Assembly: GCA_028583415.1 (NCBI GenBank)
Contig: CM053268.1
Coordinates: forward strand, 14,010,055 to 14,074,054
Direction: 5' to 3'
DNA from: Protea cynaroides
Lineage: Eukaryota > Streptophyta > Magnoliopsida > Proteales > Proteaceae
DNA length: 64,000 nt
In this document: positions 44,800 to 55,552 of the stretch, piece after piece
How the letters are laid out: the number at the start of each line of letters is the position of its first letter
How positions within the stretch are numbered: position 1 is the first letter of the stretch
Position numbers and translations under genes: made by a program
Notes under the pieces: model-generated
Told to the model about the DNA's origin: nothing
Database searches by the model: none
What the model saw: only the letters and a program-made list of their open reading frames with translations

Positions 44800-45941
44800 C
44801 GAAAATAAGGAAGAAAGAGAAGACACATCCAGGATATAAGTTAGACATGGTCTCTAAATATGAACGAGTTCATCACATTGGGTTAGCTTGGAATGGACTA
44901 AAGTGTAACACTATGACTACCACCATGTCAAGAATCCTATGATTCCCACCTCTAATCATTAAGGGATTCTTTGAAACCCAACATACAAAAACAAGGTTGC
45001 ATGAACGCCTAAACCCATCATGATAATAGAATGCCAAAGAATAATACATTATGATCATACAAGAACAACAAGACCACATTATACAAACAAGTATGATTAA
45101 CATTATTGAAAGTTTAAAGACAAGGAAGTAGATCATTCAAACACCAACTAAAAAGGGGATAAAACCCAAAGTTAGAATCCTTGTATTGAGAGAAACCTAA
45201 GCAAAGGCTCAATAATAGCAATCATATACCCCAAAGATGGAGGGATTACAGCTTATAAGTATTATGGGTATGATTCAATGGAAGAATGGAGAAGAACAAG
45301 GAAGAAAATCCCCAAATAAATAAAATGTAGGGTTTCTTGAAACCCTAGGTGCAAGAAGAAAGAGGAATAGTGAGATTTCATACCTTATAGATGATGAAAA
45401 CAACAATGATTGACGTTGGAGTTGCTATTGGGAGCACCGGAGGAAAAAACTTCGACTATAGAGGTACAAGTATCTCCTACTGCACAACAGGAATGGGGTT
45501 TTTCTTTTTAATGGGAATGGGGTTCGAAAGAGAAAGAAAAACACACATTATTCATAGGCCGACAAATTAGGATGTTCAATCGCACAGTGGGACCAATAGG
45601 TCCGATCGGACATCCAACCGCATAAGGCTTAAAGCCTTCTGGTAGTGACTAGACGAACTAACCGATCGCACAACCATCAGACCAAATAGTCACAGAATGC
45701 TCCGAAAAGGGAACCGATAGGAAAGCCAGATGCACCCATGCCTCCGGACATTCCAACCAGACCTTACAAAACTGTTGTTTACAAAACTTTATGAATAAGG
45801 GACGTTTCAAATTTGAATGTTCATAGGTCGTGTCGGTTCATATTATCATTCAGTACTAACGGAATTGTTACCTCTCTGAATTTTTGAACCATGTGGCACG
45901 CTAATAAACAAGGGAAACTGTTGTGACTGAAGTGAGACTTA
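44800..45941. other. Leader between antisense ORF and gag, element 3; no gene seen
   Basis: There are no convincing open frames. 45590-45760 holds palindromic and ACCGATCG/CCGGACATTCC-type microrepeats, including CATGCCTCCGGACA, which resembles CATGCCTCTGGACA at 35487-35500 in this element's LTR. An intron for the antisense ORF may begin here. Confidence 0.45.
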
Positions 45942-46507
45942 ATGGCACCCCATACTCAATCGAGTATGCGCAACAATAATGGTCAAGACATTTCGTTTGA
46001 TGGTGCCACTGATGGCGTGTCACTACGTATTGGCTTGCTGCCCCTCACCACACCTCAAGAGAGTGCAAGTCAAGGGATACCGAACCTGCCATCGCTAACC
46101 ACGACCAGTGACATGACAGCCGTTATTAGGAACCTGGCCTACACCATGGAACAACACTGGGAATCCCAGTAACAACAGAAGCAGCTTCTCAATGAACTCA
46201 TCACTGCCATGAGACAGACACCGGTAGTAGCATCACTGATAGTGCCGACAGTGGGGGTAAGATCCACCGTCATACCTCCACCACCTTACGTTCAAGCAAT
46301 GGATGTACCTCAAACCATACTAATAGTAGGAATGAATCTTACCAGGGTTGTGTTACAAAACCCATCGGCACCTCCCACTATACTGCAAGACGATCAGTCT
46401 ACGATGATTAAGCGTTTCACGAAAGTAAAACCTATGAAGTTCACCAGAGTGGGCATCAACCCACTGCAGCCCACCATTTGGGTCAAGTCAATATAGAAGA
46501 CACTCCG
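45942..46507 (+). pseudogene. Gag N-terminus, element 3, cut by an LTR
   Basis: The ATG at 45942 opens a Gag N-terminal region (T-S-D-M-T-A-V-I-R-N-L). A TAA at 46170 is followed by a frame from 46209 with M-K-F-T-R-V-G-I-N-P-L-Q-P-T-I-W, which matches the element 1 Gag at 7324-7632. After a TAG at 46494 the frame reads K-T-L-R-V and then meets an LTR start at 46508. The zinc knuckle and all of pol are missing. Confidence 0.75.
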
Positions 46508-47568
46508 TGTAAGATCTACATCCAAAAATAAGGGCTAATTTACATTTTTCCTCATAACAGGTCCTCCCGTCGATGTAAATCTAGCATCTATATCTATATT
46601 TGAGTGTATCGAACATTAGGTACAGTTTACTACATGTTTGGATTACTAGTTTTGGGTCAAAAGTTTAAACCGATCCTCGCGTGGCCATTCTGAACCATAA
46701 GGCCATGCGGTCGACCATGGTGGTCAATGAAATGAGCCTACTCAACTACCTGACTATGATCGACCACCTGATTAGAGAACTTGGTCAAAATATGGTTTAC
46801 TCGTATAGGCTTAGTTCTGACTGATGTCTAGTAATCTTTGGTTGTCCTAAACTTGTAGGACCCATCTCTAAACTTGTTGGTGTGCCAATTGGAAACACCC
46901 AAGCCTCCTTAATCACCCTTATACTCGAACTATGACTCTCAAGGTAGGAGTTGGACTCCAACTCCAACTATTGATCAACTTTCTAGCAAAACCTCTCTAA
47001 GCCTCCCAAAACCCTAAGTGTGAGAACCCTATAGGCTATGACGCATGTTTTGGTGAGAGAAACTTGGAGAAAGGTTGAAGGAAGAAGAAGAAGAGGAAGA
47101 ATCACCATTAAAGGTCCTCCTTCGAGCTTCTTGTTATAGCATTATTAACAAGACACCAAGGTAATCAATGTCTCACCCTTTCCTTAGTTAAAATGACTTT
47201 GTTGATTTCAAGAGGTAATGCCTAACTTCTAATCATGTGGGGATTATATTCCATTGATGACCAATATAGTAGATTTGCTTAACGATGTATAGATTTGACA
47301 AACCTACATAAGGGTAATGTTCTTAAGCATAATATGTGACTATATAAGTGAATAAATGTAGGGAAGTAGTCCTTGGTATATCTCAGACATTTAAAGACCC
47401 TCTGGGAATGCCCTAGACCTCATGCCAAGGAGATCAGATCGAAGTAAGATCAGTCCGAGCTCACTAGGACTAGACGGTTAATTCCGCCGATTAATGAAAT
47501 CGATTTGATTATCCACCTGATCACGAAAAGGTGTATTGCTTATTAATTTATTTCCATTCGGCCACTAT
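46508..47568 (+). repeat. Truncated LTR related to the element X LTR
   Basis: It starts TGTAAGATCTACATCC and stays parallel to 27197 onward (AAAAATA.GGCTAATTTA, then GGTCGACCA motifs at 46700-46770, GCCTCCTTAATCACC, TTAAAGGTCCTCC). It ends abruptly at 47568 where LTR O begins. It begins exactly at an LTR terminus inside Gag codons, which favours an insertion over a plain deletion. The right half is gone. Confidence 0.7.
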
Positions 47569-50196
47569 TGTCACACCCCAATTCTGCACCAACCAGAATG
47601 GTGTGATGAACCGTCAATAAACCAATAGTTCAACCAATATCTCGAATAAGCTATCCCCACCATGATAAACCAAAATACATTCCACATAAATCAGAGATAA
47701 TAAAGTAAATAGAGGAAGTCTTACAGATAATGAATTGAGGTCTAGTCATGATAAATAATTAATATTCTATTTATCTCTAAGTAACCAAAATATAATTTAA
47801 TACATATTACAAATATCCAAATACGAAAGTTAAACACTAAGCGTATCCATAGTTGAAACGCTAGCTTGACGAGTCATATTCCGTCCTCCACAGCTTGCTC
47901 ATCCATAGCCATCACCTATTCATATATTGGTGTGTCGACATAATCTTCAACCGTAATACATGCAACATCAGAAACTAAAAGAATTACGCGCGCGAGGGTT
48001 AGCTCTCCAACTTGAGCTCAGTGAGTAAACAAAACAATGCAACAAATATATGCATGCATTCAATTCATATCTTTGGTCTGGTTCATAAGTTTGCAATGTG
48101 CAATAGAAAGGATAGGTGGCCACCGCACCTCTATACACAAATGTATGGAACCGCCCAATGGATCAAACACCATTTCCTCCCCCACATGCACCCACCATGG
48201 AATAGAGATAGAGCTAAAGTACTTAGGACCGCACCGCATCACACTTCCCCTGATGGGCTCGCAACCAACCAATCCTAATGTCAAATAGTGTATCCAAGGC
48301 CTCACCCCAACATCCCTTAATACGTCCATAGAGATAGAGCTAAGGCCCCCCGACAGAGTCAGAAACTATACGGTCCGAGACCACCTCCCCTGATGCCCTA
48401 CGACATAATAGTTCTGCTAAGGTAATGGCGATACGACAATGTTAGTGGACAAGACTTGAGTAGAGATAGAGCTAGAGTCTGGTGACCAGGATGAACCACA
48501 GTGTCACGTCCTCCCCCAGATGCTATACTCGCATCAAGTACACTAACCACACACATACATTCACATGCCTATTCCTAGCATATCATCATCATCATCATGT
48601 TATAAATAAACAGAATTAAATATGCATGAACAGTAATAACAGGAATATTGGATGACATGTGAAATGCACATTACAATCATACAAGCATAGAATCATTCAT
48701 GGTATTTGACTCAATAAACAAAAATAATTTATTATTAGCCAATTAGTTTAGGTCTTGTTCCCTCACCTTTGATTGCTAGTTGATCATCGTTCAAGCTTAT
48801 AATTCACTTTTAAACCACTGGAAAAACCTAACAAGTCGATAGATTTTAATTCAAATAAGTTCCAATATGTTTAAACTAACATAACCTGTAGGGTCGCAGG
48901 TAGGGTAGCACCTAAGGTAGCAGTTTCTGCGACCACAGGGGTAGGGTCGCACCTAGGGTAGCAGTTTCTGTGACCCTAGGGTGTAGGGTCACAGGTGGGG
49001 TTGGATACCATTCGACCCTACGTGCGACCACACCCTCCTTGGGACTTCCCGAGGGCATGTTGTAAGACCCGCACTCCGTAAACCCGGTCTGAACCTTGGT
49101 TTTATGTTGTGAAAGGTCTTCCGATCATCACGGGGCCAGACGGGACGAGCGGATGACAAACAGGTATGAAATTGGACCAAATACGATCAAATCAACATGA
49201 TTTTATGTTGACCAGTCGATGGTACCGGTCTTGGTACCGGTCGATCGGTCTGGTCTGCGCAGCTGAGTGTGGGAATCCAGAAATTGACTTCTGAGGGTCC
49301 CACTTTCTTGATTTCGAATCCTAAGACTTTCCTAATCCTAATAGGGTTACTAAACCCTAATTATAGCCTTTAAATACACCCTTAAACCTCCTCAAATCCT
49401 TTTCATTGTCTCTCACAAATCCTAGAGAAGAGAAAGGGGTTGGAAAGGAGAAGGAGCTAGGAAGAAGAAGAAGGTGCTACTATTGCCGTTCGACGAAGCT
49501 CACTCTACGCCAGTCAACGGTAAGTGTTTTAACCATTCTTCTTACCCTATGACCCTAAGATAGTTGTGTGGGTGGATCAATACCATGCAAAGTAGGTATT
49601 GATCTAAAACCCTAAACTGGCCAATAAACCCTAAGTTGCCGTCAAACCCTTGGTTCGAGTTCCGAGATGATATTCATCGAAATAAGACTTGAATGAGTTG
49701 GGAATAACTCTAACTCAAAGATTAGACTTAGAATGGATAGGAGAAACCTTGGAAATCCTGGGAGGATGATCGACGACAGTCGAAAAACCCATGTATGGTC
49801 TTCCGGAGACATACCGGTCAACTATACCGGTTGCACACAGTGCGACCGGTATGTTGCCACCGGTATCCCTTGGGAGGCTGGTCTGTGGGGACCGGCTGAC
49901 CATACCAGTCGCCAGTCTTCCCCACAGAGCTGCGACCAGTACATGCCACCGGTCAGCTCTGTGAGGGTATTTTGTAACCATGTTGGTTTCCGACCAACAT
50001 GAAACCCTAAGCAATATATTCTAATGAAACCCTAATAATATTGTAGGACTTTGTGACTTCCCGTTTGGATCTTGCGACGTGGAGCAAGCTAACAAACGAG
50101 CGTCAAGTAAGGGAATCTGACCTAAACCTAATAATTAATGGACAATAAATCGTTGTTAACCACCTGATTAGGTCTGATGTGATGCTTGTGCATATT

Positions 50197-50240
50197 CACA
50201 TGCCATCTTTTAATTTCAGTTATTATTACTGTTCATGCAT
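50197..50240 (+). promoter_or_regulatory. Conserved LTR block, element 4 copy
   Basis: CACATGCCATC, then a diverged T-rich middle, then TTACTGTTCATGCAT. The second copy, in the 3' LTR, lies at 55776-55820. Confidence 0.45.
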
Positions 50241-50689
50241 TGTTAGGATGTGACTGTTAAGCATGTGATTGTTTTCATTAGTGTGTGGAGTGGGGCATGG
50301 GCCTGGGATCGCTCCTCACACTAGCACCTTTTGTAGTATTCTGTCTTAACATGCTTGGTACGGGTGGGGCATCAGGGGAAGGTCGTGGTACGGTGGTTTC
50401 TGATGTTGATGCTGGCCTGGCCATGGTTATGTGGCACTGTGGTCTCCGAGGTCGACGCTGGCTTGTCCACGATGCTTTAGCTCTATCTCTATGCCATAGG
50501 GAGTTATGTTGGGATAGGGTCTACCTGCATATTGTTTTTATCCTAGTCGGTTAGTTACGGATAGGGCATCAGGGGAGGTGTGGGAATGCCTTAGCTCTAT
50601 CTCTATGCCGTAGACGGATGTGCTGGGATAGAGCATACATTGATGACATATAGGATTGGTTAGTTGCGAGCCCAGTTTACGAGCCCTGG

Positions 50690-50711
50690 CCAGTAGGGGC
50701 TTAGGTACTGG
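50690..50711 (+). other. Conserved LTR hairpin, element 4 copy
   Basis: CCAGTA, a 10-nt loop (GGGGCTTAGG) and TACTGG. A perfect six-base stem, extended by a G-T wobble. The second copy, in the 3' LTR, lies at 56267-56288. Confidence 0.6.
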
Positions 50712-50983
50712 TATGGGTAGAGCATCAGGGGTGGTACGGGAGTATCTTAGCTCTATCTCTATTCCATGATGGGTGCATGTGGGCCAATGGGGGTGTGATC
50801 CATGAGGTGCCACACACTCGTGTATAGAGGTGCGAGGGCCACCAAACCTTTCTATAGCACATTGCAAACTTAAAACCAGACCACAGCATATAATGATTGT
50901 TACTCATGCATAATATTGTGAAACTGTCTGATTGTCTTACTGAGTTAAGTTGTGAGCTCACCCTTTGTACGTACATTGTTTTA

Positions 50984-51118
50984 GATGTTGATGCAGGTTA
51001 CACTGTGGATGACTACATGAACGCTCCGACGTATGGTGATGTTGCTGCTCTGGGTGCACAGGCAGGAGAGGACGAGCATGACGCTTCATGCGAGTGCCCT
51101 TTCTGCGTGTACCTTTGA
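50984..51118 (+). CDS. LTR-embedded CxCxxC micro-ORF, element 4 (5' LTR)
   Basis: An open frame of 44 codons follows the acceptor-like tract GTACATTGTTTTAG. It opens D-V-D-A-G-Y-T-V-D-D-Y-M-N-A-P, has an acidic E-D-E-H-D, and ends C-E-C-P-F-C-V-Y-L before TGA at 51116-51118. It lies downstream of the LTR TATA-like site, so it would be part of the 5' leader of the genomic RNA and, if spliced, the last exon of a short message. No known family is recognised. Confidence 0.5.
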   Translation, partial: DVDAGYTVDDYMNAPTYGDVAALGAQAGEDEHDASCECPFCVYL

Positions 51119-51407
51119 TTGGTTTTATTTATTTATTTTCAATATTTTTGATTGGATTAAAGAGATGTAGTGATATTATATTACTTGTTTGGGTTTGAAT
51201 AATTGGATATTTTATTTAACGTTATCAATAGATTCTCAGTTCATTATATTTTAAAGACTTCCGCTGTACTATTATATTCTGATTATGGTTATGTGTGATG
51301 GTTTGTATGAGTGGACACGGCCTATTCAAGATCCTGGTGTGAACCGTTGGTTCGATGATGGTTCACTCACACCATTCTGGTTGGATCAGAATTGGGGTGT
51401 GACAACT

Positions 51408-51419
51408 TGGTATCAGAGC
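51408..51419 (+). other. Primer binding site (initiator tRNA-Met type), element 4
   Basis: TGGTATCAGAGC, three bases inside the 5' LTR end. This is the standard site of most plant Ty3 and Copia elements. Confidence 0.93.
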
Positions 51420-51965
51420 CCTCGGGCTCTGTCCAACAAACCATATTGCACTTAACTAAGTCGATGAACTGAGTTAGGAAAAATTTATAAATATTAATAC
51501 AGACACACCCTAAGCATTGTTTGATACCTGAGACTGATTAAGAAAGAGAATAATGTACTATTCTAAATATGGAACTTAACATGTGCACATACACTAGTTA
51601 GGTGAAACATAAATTTTTCATTAAAAGAAAAGTGTAGCAAATGAAATAGTGCTACAGGGTACAGTCCACAAATCGGACAGTTACCCTGTATTATAAACCG
51701 TCTGAAGAAAGAGAAATAAGAGGGACAATCATGGGGTAGGGGGCCTGGGAGGAGTAGGGTCTGCTATATCATAGTCTTGCTCGTAAGCAACCCTGAGCCA
51801 GTGCACCTGATCCTGTGTGACTCTGAGACTGCGAGCCAACTACACCAAGTCGCGTCTCATCTCACGCTGAGTGTCCCTGATCTCCATAATCATACCCATC
51901 ATGGTGTCGGAGGGAGGCTGAGATGGTCCAGCTGTAGAGGTAGATGGTGGTGCTGCAGGTGTAGG

Positions 51966-52970
51966 CTATGGAGCTGACACTGGTTCACCCTCGGCTCTAT
52001 CCTCGTCAGCATCACGCTCGAGCTCGGCTACATAGGCCGCATTGGCTGCTGCTGCTGCCGCCGCGGCTGCTACCCTCCCAAGTGGGCGAGGGCGAGCCTC
52101 CAACTCATCATCGCTAACAGGCAAGTTAACCATCTGCATCCTCTGAATGACGTCCCAGTCTATGTCGGAGGTCATAGTATCCTCAACGGTCACCTCGCCT
52201 CTCATGCTCACGCCTAGACGACGTAGCAGGAAGGTAATGAGACGACCGTATGGAAGGTTACTGGCCTGATCGGCCAGGGTCACCTGATGCATGGTCCTGA
52301 TGATGAGATAAGGGAGAGAGACCCGCTCCCCAGTGCAGACGCAATAAGTAATGTACTGAGAGAGCTGGGATAACTCACTATAATGGCTGCTCTGGGGCAC
52401 GATGTTGTGCTGAATAATGTGACTATATACTCGAGGTGCAGGTCTCAAGCTAGCCGCCTTCATGGGAGCTCTAGGGTTTAGTATCTGATCTGCTATCTCT
52501 CGGCACAGATCCTCAGTCAGATAGCCCTTCGCTTTGGGAGGGCAATACATTAGGTCTCCATCATTAGGAACCCCTAGAAGGACGGCCAGCTGGTGGGTGT
52601 TGAATGAAATGGGTACACCCCTGACATAGCTAGTGATGCGCAAATCCCTACCCTGGTTGGGATCGTTAACATCTCCATGCAACTCCAGGTTAGCATAGAC
52701 ATGCTTAACCAGATTGGGACGGGTGATGTCAGTGTAGGATATTACCGGTACCCACCCAAGTGCGTTGAAGGCAGCTCGCACATCGAATCTCTCCAACTAA
52801 TCTAGGTTAACCCGACGCCCAGATTCTATGCTCTTGTTGTCAAACCACGGGAATCGAGCCTGTGCTTCTATAGAACGAAACCAGTGCTCGTCAAGTTGGG
52901 GAACTGGTGGCTGGGGAGCACGTGAACTCGAGCCATGAGGATGTTTCCCAAGAGCACGTCGGGGAGCCAG
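51966..52970 (-). pseudogene. Antisense ORF between PBS and gag, element 4
   Basis: One frame runs from about 52970 to a stop at 51966, broken only by a TAG at 52797-52799. The position of the ATG in element 1 corresponds to CTG GCT here, so the start may be lost or upstream. Blocks: F-P-W-F-D-N-K, R-F-D-V-R-A-A-F, H-Q-L-A-V-L-L-G-V-P, I-I-Q-H-N-I-V-P-Q, L-P-Y-G-R-L, then L-S/P-V-S-D-D-E-L, an alanine run and an acidic tail. It resembles, from memory, proteins annotated as 'putative plant transposon protein'. A GTAAGT donor lies on the minus strand near 53080. It may encode a DNA- or chromatin-binding accessory factor, but nothing here proves it. Confidence 0.72.
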
Positions 52971-53884
52971 CAAAACAAAAGAAAATAAGAAGAAAAGGTT
53001 AGAAATTGTCAAAATTTTGGCAGCATAACGACAGTAAATTGGGAAAAAGTCTCAAACTCACCCAAAAACATGGGGAGGAGGACTTACGTAACCCCCACAC
53101 TCTTTGAAAAATCAATCACAAGCATTTACAATAAGAAATTTCAAGAAATTAAGAGAAATCAAGAAATTTCAAAAATTTTGGAAAACCTAGGTCAAAACAT
53201 GTAAAAATTTGATTTTTATGAAAACCGTTCGGTGAAACCCCAAATTGGTTGAGGGCTTTTGCTCTTGGGGGTCCCTAAACCCTTTCCAAGCCGAAGGAAA
53301 AGAGTTCCTACGGTTGGAACATCTCAATCAATGAAAAACCTAAATTTCTACATATAGACGATATGAAAAATTTATAAAAATATGAGAGAGAGGGAAGAGA
53401 CCTACCTGGAGATGATGTTCTACACTTTGAACGGAAGGAATCGGCTTCTAAGGTCACCGGCCGGACTGTAGCAACTCGGTTGGGTAGAGAGGAATTGCCA
53501 CCGGAGAGAAAAGAGAAGGAAAAGTGAAAAAATTTCTCACTTTTCACGATTTTAAAGCCAATTCTGGGCATACCGGTCGACGGTTTTGCCTATACCGGTC
53601 GACCGGTATCTCCCCAGGTGTGCGACCGCTATGTCTCGATCATAATTTTAATTCTGACCAGTCGACTATACCGGTTGCAACACTGTATACAGAGTGTCGA
53701 CCGGTATGTTGCGACCGGTCAACACCAGAAAAGCCAAAAAAACCTCTGAAAAATTTTAAAAATTTGTAAATTTAAAGATTCCTTTTTGCGACTGTTTCGC
53801 CTTATATTGTTCAAGACTAACACCATTATTGCTTCATTCTCATGTGCTATGTCTTCTTCTCAGATTCAAACAGAATAGTCTGAG
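52971..53884. other. Pre-gag leader of element 4; microrepeats, no gene seen
   Basis: It contains the presumed 5' exon and intron of the antisense ORF (minus strand). 53565-53725 holds a cluster of ACCGGTCGACCGGT-type palindromes, the same motif as in this element's LTR. Confidence 0.55.
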
Positions 53885-55052
53885 ATGGTGGACGAAAATG
53901 GTCGTAGGGGTCGGAAGCGTCACCAGGCTCGGATGCGCCTCGAAGAAGAAGAACAGGTTGAACAAGGCCATGTTAGAGAGCCAAGCCCTGAAGTTGAGGA
54001 GGAACAGGTTCCAGAAGTAACAACAAATTTTCCTGGGCCACCTCACAGGAATTCGGAGACCATTGTTACAAACTTTGTCTATCAGATGCAAGCTCAGCAG
54101 AAAGAATTCCTGAGCGAGATACTGAAGATGTTCGGGCCACCGGGTTCTGTTCCCACTGGAGGTACACCTGAGTCTGGAGAGAAAAATACTTCACAGCCGA
54201 TGCAGGGTAGCCCAAGGCCGATGGGCCAAGCACATAATGTTCCACCACCACATCAGTTTTTGTCGCCTTCTGTGTACCCGGGAGCCTATCCGTATCCACC
54301 ACCATGGTACAGAATGAACACTCAGGGACAGCATGATCTGAGCAGAGCGGTGGATAGATTCCTGAAGTTGAAGCCTTCATCGTTCACCGGTAAGACAGGG
54401 AGACCGTTGTGGCCAGCACAGTGGGTTGCAGAGATGGAGAAAAATTTCCGACTGATGATCTGTACAGAGGTGGAAAAGGTCTTATTTTCCACTCATATGC
54501 TGAAAGAAGACGCAAATACTTGGTGGAATTCTACACGGGCATACCTGGAGACGAAGCATACACAGGTTGATTGGGAAGTGTTCAAGGTTGCCTTATTCGA
54601 TAAGTATTTTCCAAAGAGCTTCAGAGATCAGATGGAGAAGGAGTTCCTCAATTTGCAACAGTCTCAATCGACTGTGGATGCTTATCAGCAGAGGTACGAG
54701 GAGTTATTTTTCTTCGCACCGGCGAGTATGCAAGAAGAAGAGACCAAGACACGTAGGTTCACCATGGGACCATGGGACTACGTGGAAGCATCAAAGAGCA
54801 CATCTTGGGTTTGGACAAGAAAATCTATAATGAGGTTGTGTAGGTTGCGAGAGTGATAGAGTCCAGTCAGAGGGACAGCTTCTTCGCCCAGAACAGGGGA
54901 GTAAAGAGACCCGCTATTGAGAGTTCGGGTGGCAGTAACAATAGACCTTTCCGCCCATACAGGGCTCAGACCGCTACAGTGCTTGCAAGGAACAATAGGG
55001 CACCACCTGTGCCACAGAATGCCAGATTCAACCCGAATATCAAATGCTTCAA
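53885..55052 (+). pseudogene. Gag, element 4, running into assembly gap
   Basis: The ATG at 53885 opens a charged N-terminus (R-R-G-R-K-R-H, then E-E-E-E-Q). A proline/glycine-rich part follows, then the Gag core: L-K-P-S-S-F-T-G, P-A-Q-W-V-A-E-M-E-K-N-F, N-T-W-W-N-S and F-D-K-Y-F-P-K-S-F-R. Near 54770 a small duplication (ACCATGGG) shifts the frame, and a TAG at about 54838 interrupts the shifted frame, which then continues through 54853-55052. The last codons read I-K-C-F, the usual start of the zinc knuckle, exactly at the gap. Confidence 0.85.
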
Positions 55053-55552
55053 NNNNNNNNNNNNNNNNNNNNNNNNNNNNNNNNNNNNNNNNNNNNNNNN
55101 NNNNNNNNNNNNNNNNNNNNNNNNNNNNNNNNNNNNNNNNNNNNNNNNNNNNNNNNNNNNNNNNNNNNNNNNNNNNNNNNNNNNNNNNNNNNNNNNNNNN
55201 NNNNNNNNNNNNNNNNNNNNNNNNNNNNNNNNNNNNNNNNNNNNNNNNNNNNNNNNNNNNNNNNNNNNNNNNNNNNNNNNNNNNNNNNNNNNNNNNNNNN
55301 NNNNNNNNNNNNNNNNNNNNNNNNNNNNNNNNNNNNNNNNNNNNNNNNNNNNNNNNNNNNNNNNNNNNNNNNNNNNNNNNNNNNNNNNNNNNNNNNNNNN
55401 NNNNNNNNNNNNNNNNNNNNNNNNNNNNNNNNNNNNNNNNNNNNNNNNNNNNNNNNNNNNNNNNNNNNNNNNNNNNNNNNNNNNNNNNNNNNNNNNNNNN
55501 NNNNNNNNNNNNNNNNNNNNNNNNNNNNNNNNNNNNNNNNNNNNNNNNNNNN
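55053..55552. other. Assembly gap of exactly 500 N
   Basis: The left edge is Gag at its zinc knuckle. The right edge corresponds to about 49978 in the 5' LTR. The missing part must include at least the first 917 bases of the 3' LTR, the polypurine tract and pol if present, so the true length is larger than 500 unless there was a deletion. Confidence 0.95.

Larger units (their letters stand above)
49061..51404 (+). repeat. 5' LTR of element 4
   Basis: It starts TGTAAGACCCGCAC and ends GGGGTGTGACA. In order: ACCGGTCGAC-type microrepeats (49195-49255), TATA-like TTTAAATAC (49370), a second microrepeat cluster (49795-49950), the conserved block (50197-50240), three AGCTCTATCTCTAT units (50479, 50591, 50750) interleaved with GCATCAGGGGA, the hairpin (50690), the micro-ORF (50984) and a T-rich AT stretch. 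A 269-base ORF at 50285 is also open in the other LTR, but the copies are too alike for that to mean constraint. Confidence 0.9.

Noticed and set aside
50285..50554. 89-codon ORF in the element 4 LTR, also at 55862-56131
   Set aside because: It is shared only by the two near-identical LTRs of one element. The related LTRs 42270-44661 and LTR O do not keep it open, so there is no evidence of selection.
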